Positions 24,450-33,034 of a stretch of DNA of 64,000 bases are shown piece after piece. Under the pieces are notes generated by a model, which did not search any database, was not told the origin of the DNA, and saw nothing but the letters and a program-made list of their open reading frames with translations. The stretch is from positions 9,590-73,589 of the forward strand of contig JAFAFA010000101.1 in the NCBI GenBank assembly GCA_023423695.1. The letters are read 5' to 3'. The stretch is from Pseudomonadota bacterium. GTDB taxonomy: Bacteria > Pseudomonadota > Alphaproteobacteria > Azospirillales > Azospirillaceae. Position numbers and translations under genes: made by a program. How positions within the stretch are numbered: position 1 is the first letter of the stretch; each line of letters begins with the position of its first letter.

Positions 24450-24722
24450 ATGACCGTGAAAACCTCGATCTCTCTGACCGACGAGCAGGAAGCCTACGCG
24501 CGCAGCCTCGTTGAAGCCGGACATTATCCAAGCCTCAGCGCTGTCATTCAGCGTGGCCTTGAGGTGCTGCGCCACGAGACGGAAGCCCGTGATTTGGAGC
24601 TTGAAGCTCTTCGGCTGCTGATCGACCAGCGCCTTGCCGGTCCCTTTGTCGATCTTGAAGAGGGGATAGCCGAGATCCGTTCGCTGAGGGAACGCAAGAG
24701 AAATGCCGGCACCTCCTTATAA
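24450..24722 (+). CDS. parD: ParD-family antitoxin
   Basis: A 90-residue ribbon-helix-helix antitoxin. The N-terminal beta strand and helices MTVKTSISLTDEQEAYARSL and YPSLSAVIQRGLEVLRHETE match the ParD/CopG DNA-binding fold; the C-terminal part wraps the toxin. GGGAGG precedes ATG 24450. It overlaps the toxin gene by 20 bases, which suggests translational coupling. It binds its own promoter, probably at the palindrome 24410-24428. Confidence 0.9.
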   Translation: MTVKTSISLTDEQEAYARSLVEAGHYPSLSAVIQRGLEVLRHETEARDLELEALRLLIDQRLAGPFVDLEEGIAEIRSLRERKRNAGTSL

Positions 24723-25059
24723 AGTGCGCCTTGCGGCTCCTGTCGCCCGTGACCTCAACCTTATCGAAGCTCACCTTATCGAAGCGTATCAAGCTTTGGG
24801 CGACGACGAGCAGCGGGCGACGGACAGGGCTGCAGCCCGAGTCGACGAAGCCGCAGACTACTTGCGGGGATTGGCCGATCTTCCGTATCGCGGCACCGAG
24901 CATCCGGAGATTCGTCCCGGACTTCGCGCGGTGACGAAAAACAAATTCATTATTTACTTCCGCATCTATGAAGAGCGCGCCGAGGTTCAGGTCGTTGCTG
25001 TTTTCTTCGGAGGCGTGGATCACAGGCGGCAGATCGTTGATCGCCTTCGGCATCGATAG
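24703..25059 (+). CDS. parE: ParE/RelE-superfamily toxin
   Basis: A 118-residue toxin of the ParE type. ParE toxins inhibit DNA gyrase, whereas RelE relatives cut mRNA; the ParD partner favours ParE. Family features are YKVRLAAPVARDLNLIEAHL at the N terminus, LPYRGTEHPEIRPGLRAVTK in the middle, and the terminal strands IIYFRIYEERAEVQVVAVFF and RRQIVDRL. The frame is intact. It is slightly longer than average at the insertion AYQALGDDEQ. Confidence 0.88.
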   Translation: MPAPPYKVRLAAPVARDLNLIEAHLIEAYQALGDDEQRATDRAAARVDEAADYLRGLADLPYRGTEHPEIRPGLRAVTKNKFIIYFRIYEERAEVQVVAVFFGGVDHRRQIVDRLRHR

Positions 25060-25169
25060 TGCCTGATTTTCTTGGTCGGATTGATATGCACCGCACTTGA
25101 CGGACCGGCCGCCGAGTTGAAGGTTATCGTCCGTTTCGGACGCCCCACCCACACACTGGACACCCTGCG

Positions 25170-26681
25170 ATGCCCTACACCTCGTTGCGTGACTTCATCG
25201 ACCGGCTGGAGAAGACCGGGCGGCTGGTGGTGGTGAAGGAACCGGTGTCCACCGTGCTGGAAATGACCGAGATCCAGACCCGCCTGCTGGCCGAGAACGG
25301 CCCGGCGGTGCTGTTCGAGAACGTCATCAAGGCCGACGGCACGCGCTCGGAGATGCCGGTGCTGGTCAACCTGTTCGGCACGGTGGAGCGGGTCGCCTGG
25401 GGTATGGACCGCGAGCCGCACCAGCTGCGCGCCGTCGGCGAGACGCTGGCCTTCCTCAAGCAGCCGGAGCCGCCGGGCGGCTTCCGCGAGGCGCTGGAGC
25501 TGATCCCGCTCGCCAAGACCGTGCTGTCGATGAAACCGAAGACCGTCGGCTCGGCGCCATGCCAGGAGGTGGTGCTGACCGGCGACGACATCGACCTCGG
25601 CCGCCTGCCGGTGCAGGGCTGCTGGCCGGGGGAGCCGGCGCCGCTGATCACCTGGCCGCTGGTTGTGACCAAGGGGCCGACCGGCAAGCGCGAGGACGAC
25701 TTCAACCTCGGCATCTACCGCATGCAGGTGCTGGGCAAGAACAAGACCATCATGCGCTGGCTGAAGCACCGCGGCGGAGCGCAGCACCATCACCGCTGGG
25801 CCGCAAGTGGGAAGCGCGAGCCGCTGCCCTGCGCCGTCGTGCTGGGGGCCGACCCCGGCACCATCCTGGCGGCGGTGACGCCGGTGCCGGACACCCTGTC
25901 GGAATACCAGTTCGCCGGCCTGCTGCGCGGCAAGAAGGTGGAGCTGGTGGAATGCAAGACGGTGCCGCTGAAGGTGCCGGCCCAGGCGGAAATCGTCCTG
26001 GAGGGCCATGTCAGCCTGGATGAATACGCCGACGAGGGGCCCTACGGCGACCACACCGGCTATTACAATTCGGTCGAGCCCTTCCCGGTCTTCACCGTCA
26101 CCGCCATGACGATGCGGCGCAAGCCGATCTACCTGTCCACCTTCACCGGCCGTCCGCCCGACGAGCCGTCGGTGCTGGGCGAGGCGCTGAACGAGGTGTT
26201 CATCCCGCTGCTGGTCCAGCAATTCCCGGAGATCGTCGATTTCTGGCTGCCGCCGGAAGGCTGCTCCTACCGCATCGCGGTGGTCAGCATGAAGAAGGCC
26301 TATCCCGGCCACGCCAAGCGGGTGATGATGGGCGTCTGGTCCTTCCTGCGCCAGTTCATGTACACGAAATGGGTGATCGTCGTGGACGACGACATCGATG
26401 CGCGGAACTGGAAGGACGTGATGTGGGCGATCTCCACCCGCATGGACCCGGCCCGCGACATCACGGTGATCGAGGGCACGCCGATCGACTATCTCGACTT
26501 CGCCAGCCCGGAATCGGGCCTGGGCGGCAAGGTCGGCCTGGACGCCACCAACAAATGGCCGCCGGAGACCAAGCGCGAATGGGGTGAGAAGCTCCACATG
26601 ACCGAGGAGGTCGTGGAGAAGGTCAGCCGGAAATGGGACTTGTACGGCCTACCCGGCAGCGGAAAGCCGATCTGGAAGTGA
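25170..26681 (+). CDS. UbiD-family prenylated-FMN decarboxylase
   Basis: A 503-residue UbiD-type (de)carboxylase, which uses prenylated FMN made by UbiX to remove carboxyl groups from aromatic or alpha,beta-unsaturated acids. Conserved stretches include [19 protein letters not shown] at the N terminus, [15 protein letters not shown] (metal/cofactor site region), HYHRW-like QHHHRWAAS, and [17 protein letters not shown] with the catalytic acidic cluster. This length and sequence match ubiquinone-pathway UbiD, but paralogues with other substrates exist, so the exact substrate is open. It is transcribed alone and ends at a terminator. Confidence 0.88.
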   Translation: MPYTSLRDFIDRLEKTGRLVVVKEPVSTVLEMTEIQTRLLAENGPAVLFENVIKADGTRSEMPVLVNLFGTVERVAWGMDREPHQLRAVGETLAFLKQPEPPGGFREALELIPLAKTVLSMKPKTVGSAPCQEVVLTGDDIDLGRLPVQGCWPGEPAPLITWPLVVTKGPTGKREDDFNLGIYRMQVLGKNKTIMRWLKHRGGAQHHHRWAASGKREPLPCAVVLGADPGTILAAVTPVPDTLSEYQFAGLLRGKKVELVECKTVPLKVPAQAEIVLEGHVSLDEYADEGPYGDHTGYYNSVEPFPVFTVTAMTMRRKPIYLSTFTGRPPDEPSVLGEALNEVFIPLLVQQFPEIVDFWLPPEGCSYRIAVVSMKKAYPGHAKRVMMGVWSFLRQFMYTKWVIVVDDDIDARNWKDVMWAISTRMDPARDITVIEGTPIDYLDFASPESGLGGKVGLDATNKWPPETKREWGEKLHMTEEVVEKVSRKWDLYGLPGSGKPIWK

Positions 26682-26689
26682 GGGAGGTG

Positions 26690-26719
26690 TCCCTCTCCGG
26701 ACCCGGGTCGGGAGAGGGA
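26690..26719. terminator. Bidirectional terminator after ubiD-family gene
   Basis: Stem TCCCTCTCC / GGAGAGGGA extended by GGACCCGGGTC in the loop region. It lies between the ubiD-family stop and the stop of the converging DUF971 gene. Confidence 0.7.
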
Positions 26720-26727
26720 CCGGTAAC

Positions 26728-27111
26728 CTACCGCCGCGGGTCGCGGCTCAGGCCCTTGGCCTGCAGTTCCTCGAGATATTCGGCCCACAGGGTTTCCTGC
26801 TCGGTGCCGATCTCGTAGAGGTATTTCCAGCTGTAGATACCGGTGTCGTGCAGGTCGTCGAAGACGATGCGGACGGCATAGTTGCCGACCGGCTCCAGCC
26901 GCATGATGCCGACATGGCGGCGGCCGGCGACGGTCTGTTTCTGGCTGGGGTTGTGGCCCTGCACCTCGGCGGACGGGCTGACGACGCGCAGGAACTCCGC
27001 CGGGTAGGAGAAGGTCCGGCCGTCGTCGAAATCGACCTCCAGCCGCTTCTCCTCCTTCTTCAGGCGGATCTCGGTCGGCCAATGGACCGTGCCGAAGTCA
27101 TCGCCACTCAT
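26728..27111 (-). CDS. DUF971 / gamma-butyrobetaine-hydroxylase N-domain-like protein
   Basis: A 127-residue single-domain DUF971 protein. The fold includes [40 protein letters not shown] and [20 protein letters not shown], the conserved D-x-H-x-TGIYSW motif of this family. Its role in bacteria is unsettled; members are often linked to Fe-S metabolism or found as ApbC partners. It is the last gene of a four-gene operon and its ATG overlaps the stop of the preceding Trm112-like gene by four bases. Confidence 0.82.
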   Translation of the reverse strand: MSGDDFGTVHWPTEIRLKKEEKRLEVDFDDGRTFSYPAEFLRVVSPSAEVQGHNPSQKQTVAGRRHVGIMRLEPVGNYAVRIVFDDLHDTGIYSWKYLYEIGTEQETLWAEYLEELQAKGLSRDPRR

Positions 27112-27338
27112 CGCGACGCCCCCGCCTTGTCCAGGCTGCGGGCCTCGTCGATCAGCATGATCGGAATGCCGTCGCGAATCGGGTAGGCCAGCCCGGCGCG
27201 CTCGCTGACCAGTTCGCCGCGTTCGGCGTCGTAGCGCAGCGGGCCCTTGGTCAGCGGACAGACCAGGATTTCCAGCAGCTTCGGGTCGACCCGCGCGCTG
27301 GTTTTCGATTCGCTGTTCTTGTCCTCGGGCGTCGCCAT
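27108..27338 (-). CDS. Trm112-like small zinc-ribbon protein
   Basis: A 76-residue Trm112/YcaR-type protein. The core [17 protein letters not shown] and [18 protein letters not shown] is diagnostic. Eukaryotic Trm112 activates methyltransferases; the bacterial role is unclear. Only one cysteine (in VCPLTK) remains of the metal site, as in many proteobacterial forms. ATG 27338 is preferred to an upstream start. It lies 29 bases from the Lon-domain gene and overlaps the DUF971 gene, so it belongs to the operon. Confidence 0.87.
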   Translation of the reverse strand: MATPEDKNSESKTSARVDPKLLEILVCPLTKGPLRYDAERGELVSERAGLAYPIRDGIPIMLIDEARSLDKAGASR

Positions 27339-27367
27339 GTCGTGTCTCGCAGTGTTCAAGGAAAGGA

Positions 27368-28033
27368 TCAATGCCTGGGCGGCGGACCGTCCCCGTCATG
27401 GCTGTCGAGAATGGCCATCTCGACCAGCCCGATCAAGAGCTTCCCGCGCTCCGCCAGGGTCGGGGCCTCCAGCAGCGCCTGTTTCTCCCCGGGCGTGAAG
27501 GGGCAGATCATGGCGAGAGAGTTGACCAGCCGTTCGTCCAGCGTCGATTCGATGGACTTCCAGTCGACCGACAGGCCCTGGACGCGGAAATAGCTCTTCA
27601 GCGCGCCGAGCAGCCGGCTGCGGTCGATGTCGCCGCAGGACTCCGGCTCCAGATCGGCGCGGAAGGGGCGCCAGTCGGGAACGACCCGGCGGTAGCCGCG
27701 CGCACCCTCCACCTCCCGACCGATCTCGAAGCGGGCGACGCCGGTGAGGGTGATCAGGAAGCGGCCGTCGTCGGTTTCGGCGAAGCTGGTGATGCGGCCG
27801 GCACAGCCGCAGGGATAGACGGCCGGCTCACGTTCCCGCCCGGCAGGGTCGAGCGGTTGGATCATGCCGATCATGCGGCCGCTGCCCAGCGCGTCCTCGA
27901 CCATGGCGAGGTAGCGCGGCTCGAAGATGTTCAGCGGCAGCCGCGCCCGCGGCAGCAGCAGAACGCCGGCCAGCGGGAAGATGGGCATCATCCCCGGCAA
28001 CTGGTCGAATTCGGCGAAGAGGTTTCTGGTCAT
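27368..28033 (-). CDS. LON substrate-binding-domain protein
   Basis: A 221-residue stand-alone Lon N-domain protein. It opens with [29 protein letters not shown] (residues about 16-44, quoted here only in part: [10 protein letters not shown]), the signature of Lon substrate-binding domains. No ATPase or protease domain follows, so it is not Lon itself; such proteins are thought to handle substrates or act as chaperones. A conserved CGCAG segment (about 74-78) is also seen. It is the second gene of the operon starting with the thioredoxin/TPR chaperone. Confidence 0.88.
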   Translation of the reverse strand: MTRNLFAEFDQLPGMMPIFPLAGVLLLPRARLPLNIFEPRYLAMVEDALGSGRMIGMIQPLDPAGREREPAVYPCGCAGRITSFAETDDGRFLITLTGVARFEIGREVEGARGYRRVVPDWRPFRADLEPESCGDIDRSRLLGALKSYFRVQGLSVDWKSIESTLDERLVNSLAMICPFTPGEKQALLEAPTLAERGKLLIGLVEMAILDSHDGDGPPPRH

Positions 28034-28090
28034 GCCAATCAGATAGAACCCCTTCGCCGGTGGAACAGCCGTCCCGCCTCCGGAAAAGCG

Positions 28091-29053
28091 TCAGCTGAAC
28101 ATCATGGTCGACAGGCGGCGGCGGGTCTTCACCGTCAGCGGGTCGGTCTGGCCGAACGCCTCGAAGAACTTGACCAGCTGCTTGCGGGCGCCGTCATCGT
28201 TCCAGGTCCGGTCGCGCTTGAAGATCTCCAGCAGCTCGTCCACCGCGGCTTCGCGCTTGCCGGCGGCGAACAGCGCCATGGCGAGGTCGAAGCGCGAGGC
28301 ATGGTCATTCGGGTCGTGGGCGACCTTCTCCATCAGCTCGGGGATCGGGCCGGCATTTGCGGCCTGCTCCGCCACGTCGAGGGAGGCGCGGACGTTGGCC
28401 AGCTCCTTGTCCTTGGCGATGGCTTCCGGCGCCTGGGCCAGCATCTGCTTGGCATTTTCCAGATCGCCGGCGGCGATCAGGCAGCGGATGATGCCGGCAT
28501 AGGCCTGGGCGTTCTCCGGCTCCGCCTGCATGATCTGGCTGTAGAGGTCGAGCGCGCCCTGCAGGTCGCCGCCCTCCATCATTTCCTTGGCCTGGGCGAA
28601 AGCCTCTTCCAGCATGTCGTCGGCGCCGCCGCCGACGCCGGCCTGCTTGGCCAGCGCCACCAGCTTGTCGACGAAGGCCTTCACCTGCGATTCGGGCAGG
28701 GCGCCCATGAAGCCGTCGACCGGCCGTCCCTGGAAGAAGGCGTAGACCGCCGGGATCGACTGCACGCGCAGCTGCGAGGCGATCATCGGGTTGGCGTCGG
28801 TGTCGATCTTCACCAGGCGCACCGCACCCTTGGCGGCGCGAACCACCTTCTCGATGATCGGGCCCAGCTGCTTGCAGGGGCCGCACCAGGGCGCCCAGAA
28901 ATCGACGATCACCGGAACGTCGCGCGAGGCCTCGATCACGTCGGCCATGAAGGCGCGGTCGCTGCTGTCCTTGACGACGTCAGCGGCACCGGGGGCGGCA
29001 CCGGCGGCGGGAGCGGCGGGCTTGGACCCGTTGGCGGGGGGCATGGAGAACAT
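28091..29053 (-). CDS. Thioredoxin-TPR chaperone, CnoX/YbbN type
   Basis: A 320-residue co-chaperone joining a thioredoxin domain (about 25-130) to TPR-like helices (about 150-310). The redox motif WCGPC sits at residues 56-60 (DFWAPWCGPCKQLGPI), with the cis-proline in SIPAVYAFFQG. The Cys pair is complete, unlike the E. coli SQHC form. Proteins of this kind hold substrates for GroEL and DnaK and protect them from over-oxidation. The start is probably ATG 29053; an in-frame ATG at 29089 is also possible. First gene of the reverse operon. Confidence 0.88.
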   Translation of the reverse strand: MFSMPPANGSKPAAPAAGAAPGAADVVKDSSDRAFMADVIEASRDVPVIVDFWAPWCGPCKQLGPIIEKVVRAAKGAVRLVKIDTDANPMIASQLRVQSIPAVYAFFQGRPVDGFMGALPESQVKAFVDKLVALAKQAGVGGGADDMLEEAFAQAKEMMEGGDLQGALDLYSQIMQAEPENAQAYAGIIRCLIAAGDLENAKQMLAQAPEAIAKDKELANVRASLDVAEQAANAGPIPELMEKVAHDPNDHASRFDLAMALFAAGKREAAVDELLEIFKRDRTWNDDGARKQLVKFFEAFGQTDPLTVKTRRRLSTMMFS

Positions 29054-29219
29054 GGCGTGTTTCGGTCCCGTTGGTGATGCCTGGCCCATTAGGACATCCC
29101 GGTGGGCCATGGAAGTTGCCGATCCGGCCGTTGCAGGCCCGGATCCTGATCGTTGCCGACATATGTGAGCGCGCAAGGCGGCTCAAGCAAGCATTGCGTG
29201 GAAACCGCCGTTCGGCCGG

Positions 29220-29765
29220 TCAATCCTCCGTGCGGCCGAAATCGACGATCGCCGGCTCGTGCCCGCAGGCGCGGATGAAGCGCAGCAGGTCGTCGCGCCG
29301 GATCGCCGTGGTGCGGTCGTTCAGCAGCGGATGATAGTTCAGCAGGTCATGCTCCATCATCGCCTGTTGCAGGACGACGCGCACCTTGCGGTCGGTGTCG
29401 TTGACCAGGGCGAAGGGCGTGACCGACCCAGGCCGGATGCCGAGGACGCGCCACAGCCGCTCGGCCGAGGCGAAGGACAGCCGCGCCGAGCCGATCGCCT
29501 TGTCCAGCCGGTTCAGGTCGACCCGCGCATCCTCCAGCGCCACCACCAGCCAATGCTGGTCCCTCTTGTCCTTCAGGAACAGGTTCTTGCAATGGCCGCC
29601 GGGCAGGGCGCCGCGCAGGGCCTTGCTCTCTTCCACCGTGTGCAGCGGCGGATGGCTGTGCGTGGTTGCCTGGATGCCCAGCGCGTCGAGGCGCGCCAGC
29701 AGTTGGTCCGGCGAGGTCGGCAGTGGCGCCGCCTGATCCGGAAGGGAGGTCGATGCGGTGTCCAT
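29220..29765 (-). CDS. YbaK/ProXp-type aminoacyl-tRNA editing protein
   Basis: A 181-residue single-domain editing enzyme of the INS/ProX superfamily, which hydrolyses Ala-tRNA-Pro and similar mischarged tRNAs in trans. Signature segments are THSHPPLHTVEESKALRG (about 35-52), GGHCKNLFLKDKRDQHWLV (about 56-74, with the conserved lysine of CKNLFLKD) and GSVTPFALVND (about 113-123). The alphaproteobacterial ProXp-ala group is the best fit. It is divergent from tRNA-Gly and monocistronic. Confidence 0.88.
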   Translation of the reverse strand: MDTASTSLPDQAAPLPTSPDQLLARLDALGIQATTHSHPPLHTVEESKALRGALPGGHCKNLFLKDKRDQHWLVVALEDARVDLNRLDKAIGSARLSFASAERLWRVLGIRPGSVTPFALVNDTDRKVRVVLQQAMMEHDLLNYHPLLNDRTTAIRRDDLLRFIRACGHEPAIVDFGRTED

Positions 29766-29910
29766 GACAACCCTTGTACCGGGCGCGCGGAAAATCGTCC
29801 AGCCGGTGAGAAAAACTGAAACAAGGCACTTGCATTGCGTCGGCCGATGAGTATAGTCCGCCGCACACCGCCGGACGGCAGAAACAAGCTGCTGAATGAC
29901 GGTGCGGAGC

Positions 29911-29985
29911 GCGGGCGTAGCTCAGGGGTAGAGCACAACCTTGCCAAGGTTGGGGTCGAGGGTTCGAATCCCTTCGCCCGCTCCA
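29911..29985 (+). tRNA. tRNA-Gly (anticodon GCC)
   Basis: A 75-nt cloverleaf with encoded CCA. The acceptor GCGGGCG pairs with CGCCCGC, the D-arm is GCTCAGGGGTAGAGC, the anticodon stem CAACC/GGTTG encloses TTGCCAA giving GCC, and the T-arm is GAGGGTTCGAATCCCTT. It reads GGC and GGU codons. Confidence 0.97.
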
Positions 29986-30021
29986 GTTTCCTCCAGCCTT
30001 CCTGCTGGAGCATGCGATCTC

Positions 30022-30058
30022 AAAAGGCCGGACCTTCGGGTGCCGGCCTTTCGCTTTT
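30022..30058 (+). terminator. Terminator after tRNA-Gly
   Basis: Stem AAAGGCCGGACC / GGTGCCGGCCTTT with a TTCG loop, followed by CGCTTTTT. It lies 37 bases after the tRNA. Confidence 0.8.
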
Positions 30059-30691
30059 TGGCGCTCGCAACTGCCGGCCTGTCATCTTCGGCCCATCCGC
30101 TCCCGTGCCGCGGTTCTTCCGCCTTTCCCTTCGACATGGGGGCTTGGCGGTGCCGGCCCCCTATCGCGGGTTGAATGGCCCATCCGGAGATTGTGCCAAG
30201 ACGATCTCTCGGCATCATACAATTGTAGGCGTGTTCCCTACCTTGTGCGACGGCGGGTTTTTCTGACTCCACCCAATTCTCACTGCCTGCCCCGGCAGTT
30301 GTGGAGCGCCGGAGATCGGCTGGTGACTGTCTCGTGATTTCCCGTTGCGGGCGTGCGATGTATATTTATAACCAGCAATGCGGGATGAAATTTCCTATGA
30401 CGTATTTACAGATTGTCAACCTCCTTGCGTATGACGGCTTATGCGGGTACACTTCAAAATCTAAATAATTGGCGCCTGAAGTTCCGGAGGGTTGTGCCCT
30501 ACGCAGATAATTGGCGGAAAAGCGCGTTGAAGTCACGAAGCCTTCCCGCATAAGGACGTGCAGATCGCCTGACCCGTTCGCGGTTCCGGTCATCCGGCTA
30601 TGGGATCGACCGACGAAGGAACCGTCTCCGCCCCACGCCCCCTCCGAACCGCATCCAGACACGAAGACCAGACCGAAGAAAGGACCCCGCC
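30059..30691. other. AT-richer spacer, no gene seen
   Basis: About 630 bases between tRNA-Gly and the RraA-like gene. The middle (30200-30560) is clearly more AT-rich than its surroundings. The decamer ATAATTGGCG occurs twice (near 30465 and 30506). A 98-codon frame on the minus strand has atypical residues and no ribosome site, so I do not call it. The stretch probably holds the promoter for 30692. Confidence 0.4.
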
Positions 30692-31360
30692 ATGGCCATG
30701 CAACGCTATCTCGTCGACTACCGCCGGCTGTCGACAGACGCCCTCGCCAAATGGTCGTCGGTGCCCAGCAGCGTCGCCTCAGATGCGCTGAACCGCTGCC
30801 AGAGCATGGATTCGCGGATCAAGCCGATGGTGCCGGGCATGCGCATCTGCGGTCAGGCCCGCACCGTCGTCACCATGCCCGGCGACAACAGCATGGTTCA
30901 TCATGCCGTCAGCCTGGCCGAACCCGGCGACGTGGTGGTGGTGGCCGGCGGCGGCCTGGACGACGTGGCGCTGGCCGGCGAATGGGTGGTGCGCTGCTGC
31001 AAGCGCCGGGCGCTGGGCGGGCTGGTGGTCGACGGCTCCGTCCGTGACCTGCACGAAATCCGCGGACTCGGCCTGCCGGTGTTCGCCAAGGGCGCCGTCG
31101 CCCGTGGCCCGCACAAGAATTTCGGCGGCAAGATGGACGTCACCGCGGCCATCGGCGGCGTGCCCGTCAACCCCGGCGACCTGATCCTGGGGGACGAGGA
31201 CGGCGTGGTGGTCGTGCCGCTGGCTTTCGCCGATGCCGCCCTGACCCAGAGCCTCGCTTTGCTGGAGCGCGAGCGCAAGTGGACCGAGCAGATCGAGGCT
31301 GGCGCAACCCTGGTGGATGTGCTGGGCGTCCCGCCGCTGGAGATCGTTCCCGCCGAATGA
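30692..31360 (+). CDS. RraA-family protein, likely HMG/CHA-type aldolase
   Basis: A 222-residue protein of the RraA/demethylmenaquinone methyltransferase-like family. Members include class II 4-hydroxy-4-methyl-2-oxoglutarate (HMG/CHA) aldolases, oxaloacetate decarboxylases and the RNase E regulator RraA. The aldolase metal/substrate motifs are visible: G-x-x-x-D type GGLDDVALAGEW (about 87-98), GGLVVDGSVRDLHEI (about 110-124, with the R-D pair that binds substrate and metal) and the GDLILGDEDGVVVVP segment (about 164-178). Presence of these residues favours a catalytic role. AAAGGA precedes ATG. An AEC transporter follows 72 bases downstream. Confidence 0.85.
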   Translation: MAMQRYLVDYRRLSTDALAKWSSVPSSVASDALNRCQSMDSRIKPMVPGMRICGQARTVVTMPGDNSMVHHAVSLAEPGDVVVVAGGGLDDVALAGEWVVRCCKRRALGGLVVDGSVRDLHEIRGLGLPVFAKGAVARGPHKNFGGKMDVTAAIGGVPVNPGDLILGDEDGVVVVPLAFADAALTQSLALLERERKWTEQIEAGATLVDVLGVPPLEIVPAE

Positions 31361-31432
31361 GCGGATCGGTGTAAGGAAAGCCCCCGCATCGTCGGCCCGC
31401 CCGGCCGACCCCGCCCACACGGTGCCGCGTCC

Positions 31433-32377
31433 ATGTCGCTGATTTTCCAGATCGTCCTGCCGATGTTCGGCCTGATCGCCCTCGGCTACTGGGCGGCACG
31501 CTACCGCGGGTTCAGCAATGCGATGGTGCAGGGGCTTTCCCGTTTCCTCGGCATCTATGCGCTGCCGGCGCTGCTGTTCTCCAACATGGCGCGGGCGGAC
31601 ATCCCCGATCCTCTGGAATGGGCGGTGCTGGGGTCCTTCTACATCGCGGCGGTGGCGGTATTCCTGGTGGGCGGGCTGTGGATGCGGATGGCGGGCCGGC
31701 GGGAGCAGATCGCACCCATCGGCCTCGCCAGTTCCTTTTCCAACATCGCGCTTCTCGGCTCGCCCATCATCATGGAGGCCTATGGGCCGACGGTGGCGGT
31801 GCCGGTGATGCTGCTGATCGTCTTCCAGTCGCCGCTTCTGTTCACCTCCGCCACCATGCTGGCGGAGACGCAGCGGTCGGCGCGCGGCGGCCGGACCGGG
31901 CGTCCGGTGCAGGCGACGCTGGGGGCGGCCAAGGCGACGCTGACCAGCCCGCTGGTGATGTCGGTCATTTTCGGGCTGGCGGCCAACCTGATCCATCTGC
32001 CGATTCCGCCCATGGTGATGAAGAGCTTCACCATGATGGCGCAGACGGTGCTTCCCTGCGCCTGCTTCACGCTGGGCGCGTCGCTGGCGCTCAGCCCGGC
32101 CTCGGGCGCGGTGCTGCCCGCGACTGTGGTGGCCCTGTTGAAGACCGGGCTGCATCCGCTGCTGACCTGGCTGCTGGCCACCCATGTCTTCGACCTGCCG
32201 CCGGTGTGGGTCGCCCCGGCCGTGACCGCCGCGGCCCTGCCCATCGGCATCAACGCCTACGTCTTCGCCGAGCGCTACAACGCCGGGCGGGACGTGGTGT
32301 CGATGTCGCTGCTGATCTCCACCCTGCTGTCGCCTGTATCGATCTCCATCGCCTTCATGGTGTCGGCCGCTGGCTGA
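31433..32377 (+). CDS. AEC-family transporter
   Basis: A 314-residue membrane protein of the auxin-efflux-carrier/malonate transporter family, with about ten hydrophobic segments. The N terminus (IVLPMFGLIALGYWAARYR) and the central break (SFSNIALLGSPI, about 99-110) and NAYVFAERYNAG near 277-288 are family traits. It would carry an organic anion. Being directly downstream of the RraA-like aldolase gene suggests a shared substrate such as a dicarboxylate; that is inference only. Confidence 0.85.
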   Translation: MSLIFQIVLPMFGLIALGYWAARYRGFSNAMVQGLSRFLGIYALPALLFSNMARADIPDPLEWAVLGSFYIAAVAVFLVGGLWMRMAGRREQIAPIGLASSFSNIALLGSPIIMEAYGPTVAVPVMLLIVFQSPLLFTSATMLAETQRSARGGRTGRPVQATLGAAKATLTSPLVMSVIFGLAANLIHLPIPPMVMKSFTMMAQTVLPCACFTLGASLALSPASGAVLPATVVALLKTGLHPLLTWLLATHVFDLPPVWVAPAVTAAALPIGINAYVFAERYNAGRDVVSMSLLISTLLSPVSISIAFMVSAAG

Positions 32378-33034
32378 AGCGGCCTGCATCGGCGATGCGT
32401 CTACTTGGCATATCTTTGATAATACTGAGAATCCACTTAAAGGCTCCCGTCATAGTGTGGGCGGGAAGGCTGGTCTGTACGCGCGTCGCATGCGGCAGTA
32501 TGACCGGACCACTCGCCATTGATGCGATAGTGTAATCCTGTTAGCTTCTAAATTTGTAAGATATTAAGCAAACGAGCTGCGCCAAAGATGTCCTGTTGCC
32601 CGGAATAGCACGGAAAGAGGGAGATTTCTGCTGGCGCTGCGATGTCCGTCCGGGTTCGATCAGGGCAAGAGAAATCCGCCTTTTCTTGGCGCATATAATA
32701 GTATGACAGAGACTTGCATGCGGGAATATGTCGAAACGCCGGCGAGAAATTGTGACAGATCAAAAAATCGGACAAAAGAACTGCTGTTAATCATTGAAAA
32801 AGATTTTCGGGATGAGATGGCGCGGTGGCGGTCGTGCCGGCGGGCCGGCCGCTCCGGATGCGGACCCGGACAGGGATCTCGTTCCAACCACGTATCGCAG
32901 AGCGGTCCGGCGATGGCGGAACGCAGGGCGGCGCCGATGGTGCTGCCGGCGTCGCGCGACCGCCGCCCGTTCCTCCGCCTCAATGCCATGCCGGATGGTT
33001 CGCGCCACGGACCGGCGGCCGACGCAGGTGCCCC
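32378..33034. other. AT-richer spacer upstream of chemoreceptor, no gene seen
   Basis: A 657-base gap. The part 32400-32800 is AT-rich, with a TATAAT at about 32694. From 32820 the sequence becomes GC-rich and could encode an N-terminal extension of the following receptor, but the composition is Arg/Gly/Pro-rich and unlike the receptor. It probably carries the receptor promoter and a long leader. Confidence 0.4.

Noticed and set aside
30366..30662. 98-codon minus-strand frame in the AT-rich spacer
   Set aside because: No ribosome site, no recognisable sequence, atypical composition.
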